Source of the DNA: Diphasiastrum complanatum
Lineage: Eukaryota > Streptophyta > Lycopodiopsida > Lycopodiales > Lycopodiaceae
NCBI GenBank assembly: GCA_029204225.1
Contig: CM055113.1
Coordinates: forward strand, 1,279,973-1,343,972
Direction: 5' to 3'
DNA: 64,000 nt
Both the position numbers and the translations under genes were made by a program. Of this stretch, positions 10,306-20,202 are shown piece by piece. The notes below the pieces were generated by a model. That model made no database searches. It was given only the letters and a program-made list of their open reading frames with translations, and was not told where the DNA came from. Each line of letters starts with the position of its first letter. Position 1 is the stretch's first letter.

Positions 10306-11060
10306 GGTCGGTCACACACTTGAAATGTAACCTTCTCATATTCATCAATAAAGTGGGATTTTTCTCAAACTGACTTTGATTACCTTTTGGGTTTCAGTGT
10401 TCGGTAAAAGCGCCAGTTGTAAGGCCGCTTCAAAATTTTTAAGTTGGCACATAGCTGAGGGTCGTATCACGGGACGCCAGCGGTATGCCGTTGGGACCAT
10501 TCGGTCCGTGGCGCCAGCGGTATGTTGTCGGGACCATTTGGTCCAGGAACTGGTTGTCTCCATATCTGTCGCGGCTTGTGGTTATGAGTGTTCCTTGCAT
10601 GAACGTGAATGAGTTAAGCTCTTGGGGAACAGGCTCTAACCTGTCGGCTGAGTTGGATGGCTTGCTTGGGTGGAAATTACCTATTTATTTGCTGTCCAGT
10701 CTGGCGTGACGCCAGGTTGGCTTCCAACGCTCGTGACGAAGCTTTCAGTTGGTTAAGTCTGATGTAAGTCAGACCGCTTGCTTGGAATTTATGTTACTCG
10801 TTTGTAACGAACCTTCGAGTTGGTTAAGTTTGATGTATGTCGGGCGGCTTGCTTGGAGGGAAGTCACCCACATCGGGACCCCCGATCTGGCATGGCGCCA
10901 GTTTGGATGTCTATGTTGGTTTTCAGAACTTCCAGTTGGTTAAGTCTGATTGTGGTTGGCGAGTTGGCTGCTTGTATGTCAAGTGGGTTTGGATGACAAG
11001 AGTTGAAGGTTGGGAAGCTAAGTCGTGGTTCCTGGCTCCCTTTGGGATGCCTGCGCTACA
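10306..11060 (+). repeat. LTR family A, plus strand, right piece
   Basis: This continues the LTR begun at 2693, beginning ggtcggtcacacacttg and ending CCTGCGCTACA. No PBS follows (the next bases are cttgttctgctgcc), so this was a solo or terminal LTR and not a 5' LTR with an attached body. Confidence 0.85.
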
Positions 11061-11384
11061 CTTGTTCTGCTGCCACTATGATGTCTGCTAATCTCGTATC
11101 TGCGTCTTCTCTGTCCTTTGAAATATCAATATATGGTGGGCTTCATCTAGTCCCCCCTTGATAACAAACCAGCGAGGTGATTCTGGCATGCATGCTGTCC
11201 GCAATTCGGCGGGATCGCTCGAGTGGCTCTCAACTAATAAGCGTTATTAGCAGGGGTGGCCGTTTATGTATTAGGTAGTGGCCAGGGGTGCTGGTGAAAC
11301 AGCAGCGAGTGGCGGAGGCCACGAGATGCTAGGGGATCGGATTCTTCATGGTAATGGCCATTGATCTAGCCATTACCTGAGGTA
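11061..11384. other. Unique noncoding stretch
   Basis: About 320 bases with no ORF, repeat or retroelement match that I can recognise. It ends with cattacctgaggta, the left member of the direct repeat around the SINE-like insertion. Confidence 0.4.
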
Positions 11385-11481
11385 GTAACCAACGGGGTTG
11401 GCTTAGTTGGTTAGCTTGACATCTAAAGTTTCTTTGGTCTTAGGTTCGAGACTGCCCTTGAAACCAAAAAGCATTAACTGA
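11385..11481 (+). mobile_element. tRNA-derived SINE-like retrocopy
   Basis: The segment has an RNA polymerase III A box (TGGCTTAGTTGG, 11399-11410) and a B box (GGTTCGAGACT, 11453-11463) 42 bases apart, as in tRNA genes. It is bracketed by a 14-base direct repeat with one mismatch (cattacctgaggta at 11371-11384, cattaactgaggta at 11482-11495), which looks like a target-site duplication. The 3' end is A-rich (gaaaccaaaaag). It cannot be folded by eye into a proper acceptor stem, so a retrotransposed tRNA-like sequence or minimal SINE is more likely than a working tRNA gene. Confidence 0.55.
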
Positions 11482-11507
11482 GGTAATTCACTTTCGTCAG
11501 ATTTTTT

Positions 11508-11582
11508 TATTCTCTCTCTCTCTCAAGGGCGCGCACTCTCTCTCTCTAGAGCGCGCTCTTTCTCTCTCCTCTCTCTCTCTTT
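11508..11582. repeat. CT-rich microsatellite with GCGC interruptions
   Basis: (CT)n runs are interrupted by AAGGGCGCGCAC and AGAGCGCGCTC. It is low-complexity sequence between the SINE-like piece and the actin fragment. Confidence 0.8.
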
Positions 11583-11789
11583 GCACCTTATGAAAATCCT
11601 TACACTTGGCGTAACATTGTCTGCTAACTTCAAATCGCAAAGTACGCTACTACAATATCTCTTCCTTGAGCAAAATGTAACTGATTCTTATGATCTGATG
11701 ATGCCTTTTCAGAGACTTTGAAGCTGAAATCACGAAATGACTTTTTATCTTATTATTCACCGAGCACGCCGCAATCTTCCCTGAGATCG

Positions 11790-12345
11790 ATGTATGACAT
11801 GTACACGCTTACGGCGGCAGAGAATCGAGATGCTACTCGCTTTTCATCTCGCCACGTCTATACCATCATATATTTATCACAGCTGAGCAGCGATCACCGA
11901 ACTTTCAATCCGCATTGAATCCTCGTCATCGAGAGGCTAATGACATGATCTGTAATTCACTAGAGAAAGCAGAGAACGGCTCCTTAATTGAGAAAAGCTA
12001 TGAGTTGCGTTGATGGACAGGTTATTACAATCGGTGCACAACGGTTCAGATGTGCTGAAGTACTCTTCCAGCCACCTCTAATTGGTATGGAAGCTGCAGA
12101 GATCCACGAGACCACCTACAATTCCATAATGAAGTGTGATGTTGATATCCGAAAAGATTTGTATGGCAATATTGTTCTTAGTGGAGGGACAAGCATGTTC
12201 CCTGGAATTTCAGATCAGATGAGGAAAGAGAGAACTACGCTCCAAGCAGCATGAAGATTAATGTCGTTGCACCTCCTGAGAGAAAGTATCACATTTGGAT
12301 TTGAGGCTCCATCGTGCATCATTGAGTACCTTTGAGCAGGTTAAG
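11790..12345 (+). pseudogene. Actin gene fragment (exon with intact 5' splice site)
   Basis: The clearest part, 11985-12254, reads [34 protein letters not shown] and [15 protein letters not shown], unmistakable actin (about residues 240-330 of 377). Upstream SLIEKSYEL is in another frame because of one extra base before DGQ. Weaker similarity (YDMYTLTAAENRD) begins near 11790. Downstream a shift near 12250 leads to [17 protein letters not shown] and then CATTGAGTACCTTTGAGCAG followed by gttaag. In plant actin genes an intron lies right there (codon 355/356). The fragment therefore came from genomic DNA, not an mRNA copy. Frameshifts, stops and missing ends make it nonfunctional. Confidence 0.88.
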
Positions 12346-12353
12346 AATTTCTA

Positions 12354-12525
12354 TGTACCTCGCACTCTCCTTCTCTCTCCGCTCGCTATCTCTATGTCCG
12401 CGTTGTCTCTCTCCCTCCGCACTCTCTCTCTCCCTCGGCGAGTTGTCCGTCTCTGGACTCTCTCTCTCTCTCCGCGCACACTTTCTCTCTCCTCTCTCTT
12501 CGCGCTCTCTCTCGCACACACCCAT
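12354..12525. repeat. CT-rich low-complexity tract
   Basis: Imperfect CTCTCTC/CCGC repeats follow directly after the start of the actin intron. Long ORFs read here on either strand are Ser/Leu or Arg/Glu low-complexity artefacts. Confidence 0.8.
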
Positions 12526-12541
12526 GCACAGATTTGATTTC

Positions 12542-12635
12542 GGGCCCTATATTATGCAGATTTGATTTCGGGCCCTATATTATTTTGCATAATATAGGGC
12601 CCAAAACTTATATTATGCAAAATAATATAGGGCCC
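12542..12635. repeat. Nested palindrome with four gggccctatattat arms
   Basis: Two direct copies of GGGCCCTATATTAT (12542-12555 and 12570-12583) are followed by two inverted copies (12589-12602 and 12622-12635). The inner pair forms a perfect 14-bp stem with a 5-base loop (tttgc). The outer pair can extend this to a bulged stem. It could be a fold-back element or remnant of a small inverted-repeat transposon. Confidence 0.8.
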
Positions 12636-12651
12636 AAAACTGTCCAAAAAT

Positions 12652-13290
12652 TTGGCAAAAGGCAATTACGTATTAAAAACAGGTTGCTTAATAATCCAGA
12701 ACTTGCCACCCCTCAAACCTATACCACCAAACTGGGATTTAGTTTTATACAGTACATTTATGGTATTTTATACAGCAAATTAAAAAAATACAAACCACAT
12801 AACATTACGAAAAGAACACAGATTTGAACCAAAAAACATTTAAGTTTTCTCCAAAGTTTTTTAACAAATCTGATTGACATTAACTACCAACTTCATCTCC
12901 ATTCGTTACCGTCTCCAGCACAAAAGCGTTTGACCGAAAGCTCGAACTCAATACATACATTAAAATTTGCATATGGGGAAAGTCATTGGCAAAACAACAT
13001 GACATTGACACCAGGTCTCACGCTACAAGCAGTGAACAGGAGCTTGCAGACTCTTGTATCACGGACACAGCATCTGCCGTAACCCTGTTCCCCAAGAAAA
13101 ATTAATCAATTATTTTTTTTACAAGCCCCACAAATGGGGCCCTAGGCATCAGAAATTTAACAGATTTTTGATATCTCCTAATATCTTGCAGCCACTTCAC
13201 AATTTTGCTCTTCCTGCGCGGTCGAGGAGGTGGTGGCTGCATCCTGCGGAGCTCTTTTACAGCCCAAGGTGTCGCGCACGAGGGGCTGGC
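12652..13290. other. Noncoding stretch
   Basis: AT-rich sequence with no ORF or repeat match that I can support. Confidence 0.35.
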
Positions 13291-14058
13291 CTACCCCTGC
13301 CATGCTCTAGGGTCCTGCTTGGGCTTGCTGCGGCAGAAACTGGAGGAGGAGGTGGAGGTGGAGGTGGAGGTGGAGGTGGAGGTGGTGGAGGTAGAGGTGT
13401 TGGTGGCGGTGGGGGCGGCGGAGCAGCAGTATTCTTTCTCTTGGGTGTAAAGCCTGCCTTGCAAAGATTCTTTCTTTTTCACTCGTGTGCTCTGATGGGT
13501 CCACTTGTGCTTCATCCTTGTCTGGGTGATCGGGGTGCTCTCATCAAAACCGCCCACCAGTAATAACACCATCAGACCCATCACCGGCCCCTGACTTGGA
13601 GTTGACACGAAGGGCATGATGTCATCCGATATGTTCAAGTCTGCCGTGTTCATGGCCGATGTTGGTGGAAACGGGTCAAAGAAGGAATCATTCAGGATTG
13701 GCAATGCACCCGATGCCGCAAGCTCTTGGTCCAAGAATTGCATTGTCTCTTCCCGCTTGGTTGGCATCGGGAAAGGGCTTCTATGTTGTTCTTGTTGTTG
13801 TTGTTGTTGCTACTGCTGCTCCTCCTCCTGCTGTCCTGATGGCGTTTGATCCACTTCTTCCTCAACTTGAGGCCAAGTGGCCAGATCATCCTGCATGCCT
13901 CTTAGGTTGCTACTCCTACTCCTGCTTCTGCTCTCCCGTCTCTTTCTATCATCGAGTGCGAGTAGTGCATCTCGATGGAGCAATGCAGTCACTCTGGGAT
14001 CTCTAGCTGTTTGTTTGGTCTGTGCCATATCCTCCGACATTGGGTAGGTCGTGAACAT
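13291..14058 (-). pseudogene. Unrecognised Gln/Ser-Thr-rich gene, one internal TAG
   Basis: From ATG 14058 the frame gives MFTTYPMSEDMAQTKQTARD, an Arg/Ser segment (RKRRESRSRSRSS), and an acidic and Gln-rich segment. It meets TAG at about 13810 inside a polyglutamine stretch. The same frame then reopens with QQQQQ and a second block (FLDQELAASGALPILNDSFF, ISDDIMPFV), and ends with a (Ser-Thr)n tract coded by a GGAGGT minisatellite, stopping at 13291. The stop could be a simple CAG-to-TAG change. I do not recognise the family; composition suggests a nuclear protein. A TATA box lies about 95 bases upstream of ATG. Copia-1 sits 70 bases beyond it. Confidence 0.45.
13338..13412. repeat. GGAGGT minisatellite
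   Basis: Tandem GGAGGT units with drift to GGTGGC and GGGGGC. It is strongly G-rich on the plus strand (quadruplex potential) and codes for alternating Ser-Thr on the minus strand in the gene above. Confidence 0.85.
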
Positions 14059-14151
14059 GTATCAGACATCACGAAATCTGAAAACAGAGACTTTTTGAAA
14101 ACTGACTCTCTGACACTCGAGGGATGAAGTGGGAAAATGAGGACCCAGACA

Positions 14152-14162
14152 CCTTTATATAG
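14152..14162 (-). promoter_or_regulatory. TATA box of the minus-strand gene
   Basis: The minus strand reads CTATATAAAGG, a good plant TATA element, about 95 bases before ATG 14058. The stretch between could be a short 5' UTR. No other promoter motif is claimed. Confidence 0.5.
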
Positions 14163-14229
14163 TGAAGGTTTCTATTTTTAGTAAGTGCTCCTATAAATGT
14201 TTTGGCCTCTTTTTCAAATATGGTATCCT

Positions 14230-14911
14230 TGTAAAAATTACAGCAAATAAGGATCCTAAAACACTTGAAATGATGAGGGAAACAATAGATTATGATTTCA
14301 TAAGATTAGCAAAAGTTGAACCACCAAAATCCATCAAAAATCTATGCTTGAACCTCACTAAATGGCCCAAATCCTTGAAGAAGGCTTCACACGTGTGAAA
14401 GTACGGCCTCCCACAGTCTGAGTATTGTACACCAGACCTACATTCAATCCTATAATCATTAGTAATCACAAGTACTCAAACAATTATGAACATAGAGAGC
14501 AATTGCACCATTATGAGAGAAAAATCATGAAATTGCTTGATTGATTTTGGTGAGATATCATCACCTATATATACATGATCCATCACGGTTTTGGACAGGT
14601 ATGAGTAGCCCTAAACCTATCCCTAATGCTAATTTTGGTGGATCTTTCATCCCTACCAAGTTAGGGTTGGAATCTTGGAGATCCCTCAACAATGCAAAAA
14701 TTACCAAAAATAGCTCCTATTTTTTCTCCCTTGTATCTAAGCATAATTTGGACTCATTCCAAAGGTTCTAACACTTAGGTCTACTTGAGAACATCCTTAT
14801 GAATGGAATCCTATGCTATTTGGCACGTGTGACAAGCCACATCATGACCATCTAACTATTTACAAGTCATATGACCAAAACTAGTCAAGCTAGAATTGTG
14901 AATTTTTAACA
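14230..14911 (-). repeat. 3' LTR of copia-1
   Basis: It starts tgtaaaaattacagc and ends gaatttttaaca. It contains a TATA-like CTATATATAC on the plus strand at 14565-14574 and the palindrome TTCACACGTGTGAA near 14386. It lies beside the PPT at 14912. Confidence 0.93.
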
Positions 14912-14925
14912 CTCCTCCTCACTAT
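14912..14925 (-). other. Polypurine tract of copia-1
   Basis: The minus strand reads TAGTGAGGAGGAG immediately before the 3' LTR, a purine run fitting the plus-strand primer. Confidence 0.8.
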
Positions 14926-15258
14926 CTAGCTTGGTTCAATCATTGCTTTACTAATCACTCCAAGTGATGATCTAAACTTCATAAAAGGTGTCTTTTGAAG
15001 TGGTTTAGTAAGTAGATCAGCTACACATTCATTGCTTGGAACATGCTCCAAAGCAATCTCCTTGGCTTGCACCATTTCTCTCACAAAGTGATGGCATATC
15101 TCAATGTGCTTAGATCTTGCATGGAAGATTGGGTTAGATGCAAGGTGCTGGGCTGATATATTGTCATTGTAGATGATTGGTGCCTCCTCTGAATCCATGA
15201 TCTTTAGTTCCACCAATAATCTCTTGATCCAAAGTACCTCCTTTGTAGTAGTTGTCAA
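14926..15258 (-). pseudogene. Copia-1 RNase H C-terminal part
   Basis: TKEVLWIKRLLVELKIMD, then the catalytic-region APIIYNDNISAQHLASNP and HARSKHIEICHHFVREMVQ, are standard copia RNase H motifs, ending SLGVISKAM as in copia-2. It degrades the RNA strand during cDNA synthesis. It is separated from the preceding piece (ending 15310) by a stop and about 50 bases of damaged frame. Confidence 0.88.
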
Positions 15259-15309
15259 AGATTTGTACTCGACCTCGGTTGAAGATAGAGATATAGTTTC
15301 TTGCTTTTT

Positions 15310-16856
15310 TCAAAGCCATGAAACCACACCTTCTCCTATGAAAGTTGAATAGGCACTTGTTGATTTCCTATCCCTCTTGTCCCCTGCAAAATCTGAATCA
15401 CTAAATGCATGAAGGTTAATCACATCTCCTCTATATAGAATCCCAAAATCCAATGTACCCGAGATGTATCTTAGAATCCTCTTAGCCTTTTTCCAATGGA
15501 TATTCAATGGCTTTTGCATGGATTGGCTCAACCTACATACACTAAAACTAAGATCTGGTCTAGTTATAGTGATCCACATTAAGGAACCTATAAGTTGCCT
15601 AAACAAAGTGATGTCCATGAAGGATCTTTCATCATCTTCATTTGGCACTTTTACATCTTGCTCCATTGGTGTGTCAACGCTTTGCATACTTCCATCTTAA
15701 ACTTCTTCAAAAGACTTTGAGCATAGTTTACTTGACTTATAACGATAAAATCACACCCTCTAAGTACTTCTATGGCTAAGATGAAGTGAAGACACCCTAG
15801 ATCTACCATCTTGAACTTTAAGGATAGATCTATCTTGATTTTTTCAATACCATCAACACTATTTCCACTAATGATGATGTCATCTACATAAATGAGTAAA
15901 AGTACAATACCAACATCATCAAACTTAATGTAAAGAGTAGGATCATATTCACTTTGAACAAAAGAAAGTGAAATAAGATAGCAATGTAGTCTTGAATTCC
16001 AAGATCTCGAGGCTTGCTTCAAGCCATAGGTGCTTCTTTGGAGATGGCATACTTTGTTCTCCATTCCATGCTTGATGAACCCTTGTGGCTGCTCCATATA
16101 GATATCCTCTTCCAAAAAACCATTCAAGAAAGCATTAGAGACATCCATTTGACATAGAATCCATCCAAAATGTGATGCAAGTGCAATGACTAGCCTTATT
16201 GTGACCATCTTGGCCACGGGTGCAAAAGTTTCCTCATAGTCTATCCCTCTCTCTTGAGCATAACCTTTTGCAACTAATCTTGCTTTATGTTTGTTAACAC
16301 TCCCATTTGCATTCAACTTAAGCTTGAAGACCCACTTGCATCCTATTACATTCCTTTGAGGTCTCTCAACAAGCAACCAAGTTTCATTCTCAATCAAGGC
16401 ATCATACTCATCCAACATAGCTTTATACCATTCTTTGGAGTTCAATGCATCTTCAACATTAGATGGTTCTTCAAAACTAGATAAAGCATAAGAAGTGGAT
16501 GAGATACCCTCAACTTGCTGTCCTTTGCCTTGATATGATGGCCTTGATGGCTCCACTTTTGCCCTTGAAGATCTCCTTGGTGTGATAGGTGGGTTTGGTG
16601 CTTGCTCCTCCATGAGCTCCTCCTCAAAACCAAGATCTTGCTCCTCGGCCATCTTCTTCTTGATTGTTGGAGCACTTGAGCCTTCTTCAAGCATATGCAT
16701 ATGATGTTCATCAAAGATGACATCCCTTGAAACAACAAATTTGTTCAAGGATGGGAGATAGACTTTGTAGCCCTTGCTTGAGCTTGCATATCCAAGCATG
16801 ATCCCTCTTGTGGAAGATGGATCCTCCTTGGTTCTTGTTTCAACATATACACCCAA
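15310..16856 (-). pseudogene. Copia-1 reverse transcriptase
   Basis: Two overlapping frames (16856-15651 and 15687-15310) together carry the integrase tail (ETRTKEDPSSTRGIMLGY), a variable linker, and the RT core: NETWLLVERPQRN, CKWVFKLKLN, RLVAKGYAQERGIDYEETFA, CQMDVSNAFLNG, TYGLKQASRSW and the catalytic LIYVDDIIISGN. Then come DTPMEQDVK, LIGSLMWITITRPDLSFSV and the RNase H start SDSDFAGD. One base is lost or gained near 15680 and another near 16850. Motifs are complete, so function was lost recently. Confidence 0.9.
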
Positions 16857-18708
16857 AAACTTTCAAGTGATTAAGATTGGGTTTCTTTCCATACAACATC
16901 TCATAAGGAGTTTTGCCTTCAATTGCTTTGCAAGACACCCTATTCATCAAGTAGTTTGCACATACAAGAGACTCACCCCAAAAGGATTTGGACAAACAAG
17001 CATCTAATCTTAAAGCCTTAGAACATTCACATAATGTTCTATTCCTTCTTTCAGCAACTCCATTTTGTTGAGGAGTGTAAGGACAAGAAGTCTCTTTCTT
17101 GATCCCTTCCTCCTCACAAAAGGCCTTGAACTCATTGGAGATGAATTCTCCACCATTGTCACTTCTAAGAATCTTGATGCTATGATTATGATGCTTTTCC
17201 ACAAACAACTTTGTGATGGAGTTAGGAAACACCTTCTTATGTGCCTTGGATAAGGCACAAGCTCCACAAACCTTGTCTTCCTTCCCAATAGACCTTGGTA
17301 GGCCTAAAGCATAATCCTCCTTGATCATAGCCTCCATGGAACCCGAGTTGACATGTCCAAGTCTTTTGTGCCATAAAGTAAAGGTAGATATCTTGCTCTT
17401 CTCGGCCAACATGACAACATTAGTATCCACAAATGCATCCAACTTATAAAGTTTGCCAAGTCTAGTGCCCTTAGCCACTATCTTACCCTTCTTCTTGATG
17501 AAACATTCATTTGAAGCAAAGTCAACATTGAAACCATTGTCTACCATTTGGCCAACACTTAGTAGATTCTTTGTTATTGTAGGAATGTACAAAACACCTT
17601 CTATGTTGATCTTTTTGGAAGATCCTAAGCAAAGGGGAATGCTACCAACTCCTTCAATCTTACAAGCTTCATCATTTTCTGTATAGATAGACTTTATAGG
17701 TCCATCATAAGATAAGAGAGAAGAGAAAAACTCCCTTTTACTAGTCATGTGTGAACTAGCACCCGAGTCAATCCACCAAGGATCTTCTCCTTTGAAGCTT
17801 GTTGAAGAAAATATGGACATCATGAGAGAGTCCTCATGTGAACTCTCCTCCTCCTCCTCTTTGCTCATGTTGGCTTGGCTTTGATCTTGCTTCCTCTTGA
17901 AGCATTCCGAGGCATAATGCCCCATCTTGCTACAATAGTAGCACTTCACCGTTGATTTGTCTTTCTTGACTTTGGTGGTTGATGGAGATGCCTTTGAGGG
18001 TCCTTCTTGATCCTCAAGCTTTGTAGACTTCTTGAATGTTGATCCTTTGCCTTTGGACTTGACTTTGCCTTTGGTGAAGAGAGCTTGGTCATCTCCACCT
18101 TGGATGGAAAGCCTATCCATCCTCTCTTGCATTTGGCTCCTTCTTGATTCCTCGCCCATGAGTGTGCCTTGGAGTTCTTCAAGTATGGGTAGTTTACCCA
18201 TAATTGCATATCCCTGAACCAAATTGTCAAATTCAAAGCTTAGTCCATTCAATATGAGTTGAACAAGCTCTTCATCCTTGATAGGGTCACCTATAAAGGC
18301 TAGCTCTTTGTTCAATTCCTTTACTCTTAGGACAAAAGTATGTGCACTCTCTCCTTTCTTTTGATAGCTTCTGTAGATTTGATTCTTCAAAGCTAACATT
18401 CTAGTTTGGTTCTTGGATTCATAGACCTTTTGCAAAGTCTCCCAAGCATCTTGAGCTGAAGTGCAATCTCCTACCTCTCTTAAGAGTTCATTTGCAACAT
18501 TCATTTTTATGCAATGTAGTGCAACATTGCACCTCTTGATGTATTTGGCTTTTTCTTGAGGATGAATAGGTTCACTCTCCTTACCATTTACAATTTCCAT
18601 CAGATCTTGCATGATCATGATGGATTCCATTCTAACTTTCCATATGGAATAGTTAGTTTCGTTGAGCCTTTCATTAGTATCCAAAAGATATGCATTTATA
18701 GATGCCAT
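16840..18708 (-). pseudogene. Copia-1 gag, protease and deleted integrase
   Basis: 622 codons from ATG 18708. Gag domain residues 1-200 (MASINAYLLDTNERLNETNY start), zinc knuckle CYYCSKMGHYASEC at about 256-269, protease site WWIDSGASSHM with D at about 314. The integrase HHCC part is LWHKRLGHVN..CGAC. Compared with copia-2, about 56 residues are missing between the CALSK motif (about 484) and RSDNGGE (D about 517), including the first catalytic aspartate (HSDIHG in copia-2). The later D and E (NGVAERRN) remain. The protein could assemble particles but not integrate. Confidence 0.92.
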
Positions 18709-19508
18709 CTAGTCTCCTAATCAAGGACTTGACACAAATGAAGGTTACTTCTATTGATTTGATTGAAGGTCTACCTTATCCCACTTCTTAGGGACCTGAA
18801 AATATCAGTAATAGACTTCCTATAAAGATCTAAGAATGATCTCTAACAAAATCAAATCATAGAATACTAGAAACAATGCACTTGCTTGATTGAAATAGAC
18901 AATACTAGTAGAATTGCCCCTCTTCCTATAAAGAACATTAAAGCTTCCAAATGATCTGATCAAGAGTGAATTGCAGCAACCTAATATACTTCCAAAATAA
19001 CTTGTAAAAGATCTAAATGTAACTTAATGAGGATGCAACACAATCTACTATCCAATCACAAGCTAAAAATGATCAAAATTGATGAAAAATTGATCTAATT
19101 TGGTGCATAAGTCAAGCAATGGTTGGACTGAACCTAAATCACTTTAGGAGGTGCCTACTACACCTTAGAACAGCCTTGAAGAGTCCCCAAAACTCTGATC
19201 TTCCCTCTCCTTGAATGCTAGAAAGCCTCCTCTATGAAATCACCTCCAAAACTCGCTTAGAAATCAATGCCTGGAGCAAGCAAAAACTTGCTATCTTGGT
19301 AATGTGAATTGAATTCAACTTTGCCTCTGGTTTTAGACACCTAAACACCTGCAAATGAAGTCACACAACACCAATATCCAATGTATTTGACTCACTTTGA
19401 GTTCTAGAATCAATACTAGATGCAAAGATCCAATCTACACAAGATTTAGATAAAAAATTGTGATCAAATTGAATGAAAACCAAGGATTTAGCTCATTTCA
19501 GCCTTTAG
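18709..19508 (-). other. Copia-1 leader
   Basis: About 800 bases between PBS and the gag ATG. AT-rich, no ORF, no hairpin array like that of A and B. Confidence 0.6.
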
Positions 19509-19520
19509 GCTCTGATACCA
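19509..19520 (-). other. Primer-binding site of copia-1
   Basis: The minus strand reads TGGTATCAGAGC directly after the 5' LTR, complementary to initiator Met tRNA. Confidence 0.9.
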
Positions 19521-20202
19521 TGTAAAAAATACAGCAAATAAGGATCCTAAAACACTTGAAATGATGAGGGAAACAATAGATTATGATTTCATAAGATTAG
19601 CACAAGTTGAACCATCAAAATCCATCAAAAATCTATGCTTGAACCTCACTAAATGGCCCAAATCCTTGAAGAAGGCTTCACAAGTGTGAAAGTACGGCCT
19701 CCCACAGTCTGAGTACTGTACACCAGACCTACATTCAATCCTATAATCATTAGTAATCACAAGTACTCAAACAAATATGAACATAGAGAGCAATTGCACC
19801 ATTATGAGAGAAAAATCATGAAATTGCTTGATTGATTTTGGTGAGATATCATCACCTATATATACATGATCCATCACGGTTTTGGGTAGGTATGAGTAGC
19901 CCTAAACCTATCCCTAATGCTAATTTTGGTGGATCTTTCATCCCTACCAAGTTAGGGTTGGAATCTTGGAGATCCCTCAACAATGCAAAAATTACCAAAA
20001 ATAGCTCCTATTTTTTCTCCCTTGTATCTAAGCATAATTTGGACTCATTCCAAAGGTTCTAACACTTAGGTCTACTTGAGAACATCCTTATGAATGGAAT
20101 CCTATGCTATTTGACACGTGTGACAAGCCACATCATGACCATCTAACTATTTACAAGTCATATGACCAAAACTAGTCAAGCTAGAATTGTGAATTTTTAA
20201 CA
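19521..20202 (-). repeat. 5' LTR of copia-1
   Basis: Same length as the 3' LTR (682 bp), TG..CA ends. The G-box palindrome is changed to cacaagtg here. TSD atcct follows at 20203. Confidence 0.93.

Larger units (their letters stand above)
14230..20202 (-). mobile_element. Copia-1: Ty1/copia element, full length but broken
   Basis: Both LTRs are 682 bp, flanked by atcct (14225-14229 and 20203-20207). The order on the minus strand is 5' LTR 20202-19521, PBS, leader, gag-PR-INT-RT-RNase H, PPT, 3' LTR 14911-14230. The LTRs differ at roughly nine positions by eye (for example caccaaaa/catcaaaa and cacacgtg/cacaagtg), so the insertion is older than copia-2. Coding lesions: a deletion in integrase, a frameshift before the RT ORF, a frameshift at about 15680, and a stop region at about 15260-15310. 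Confidence 0.95.

Noticed and set aside
11385-11481. Functional tRNA gene
   Set aside because: A and B boxes are present but no acceptor or anticodon stem can be drawn by eye, and direct repeats flank it.
12319-12565. Arg/Glu and Ser/Leu ORFs after the actin fragment
   Set aside because: Readings of a CT-rich tract.
13307-13504. ORF of Leu/His repeats on the minus strand and Glu-Val repeats on the plus strand
   Set aside because: Other-frame readings of the GGAGGT minisatellite; no independent coding signal.
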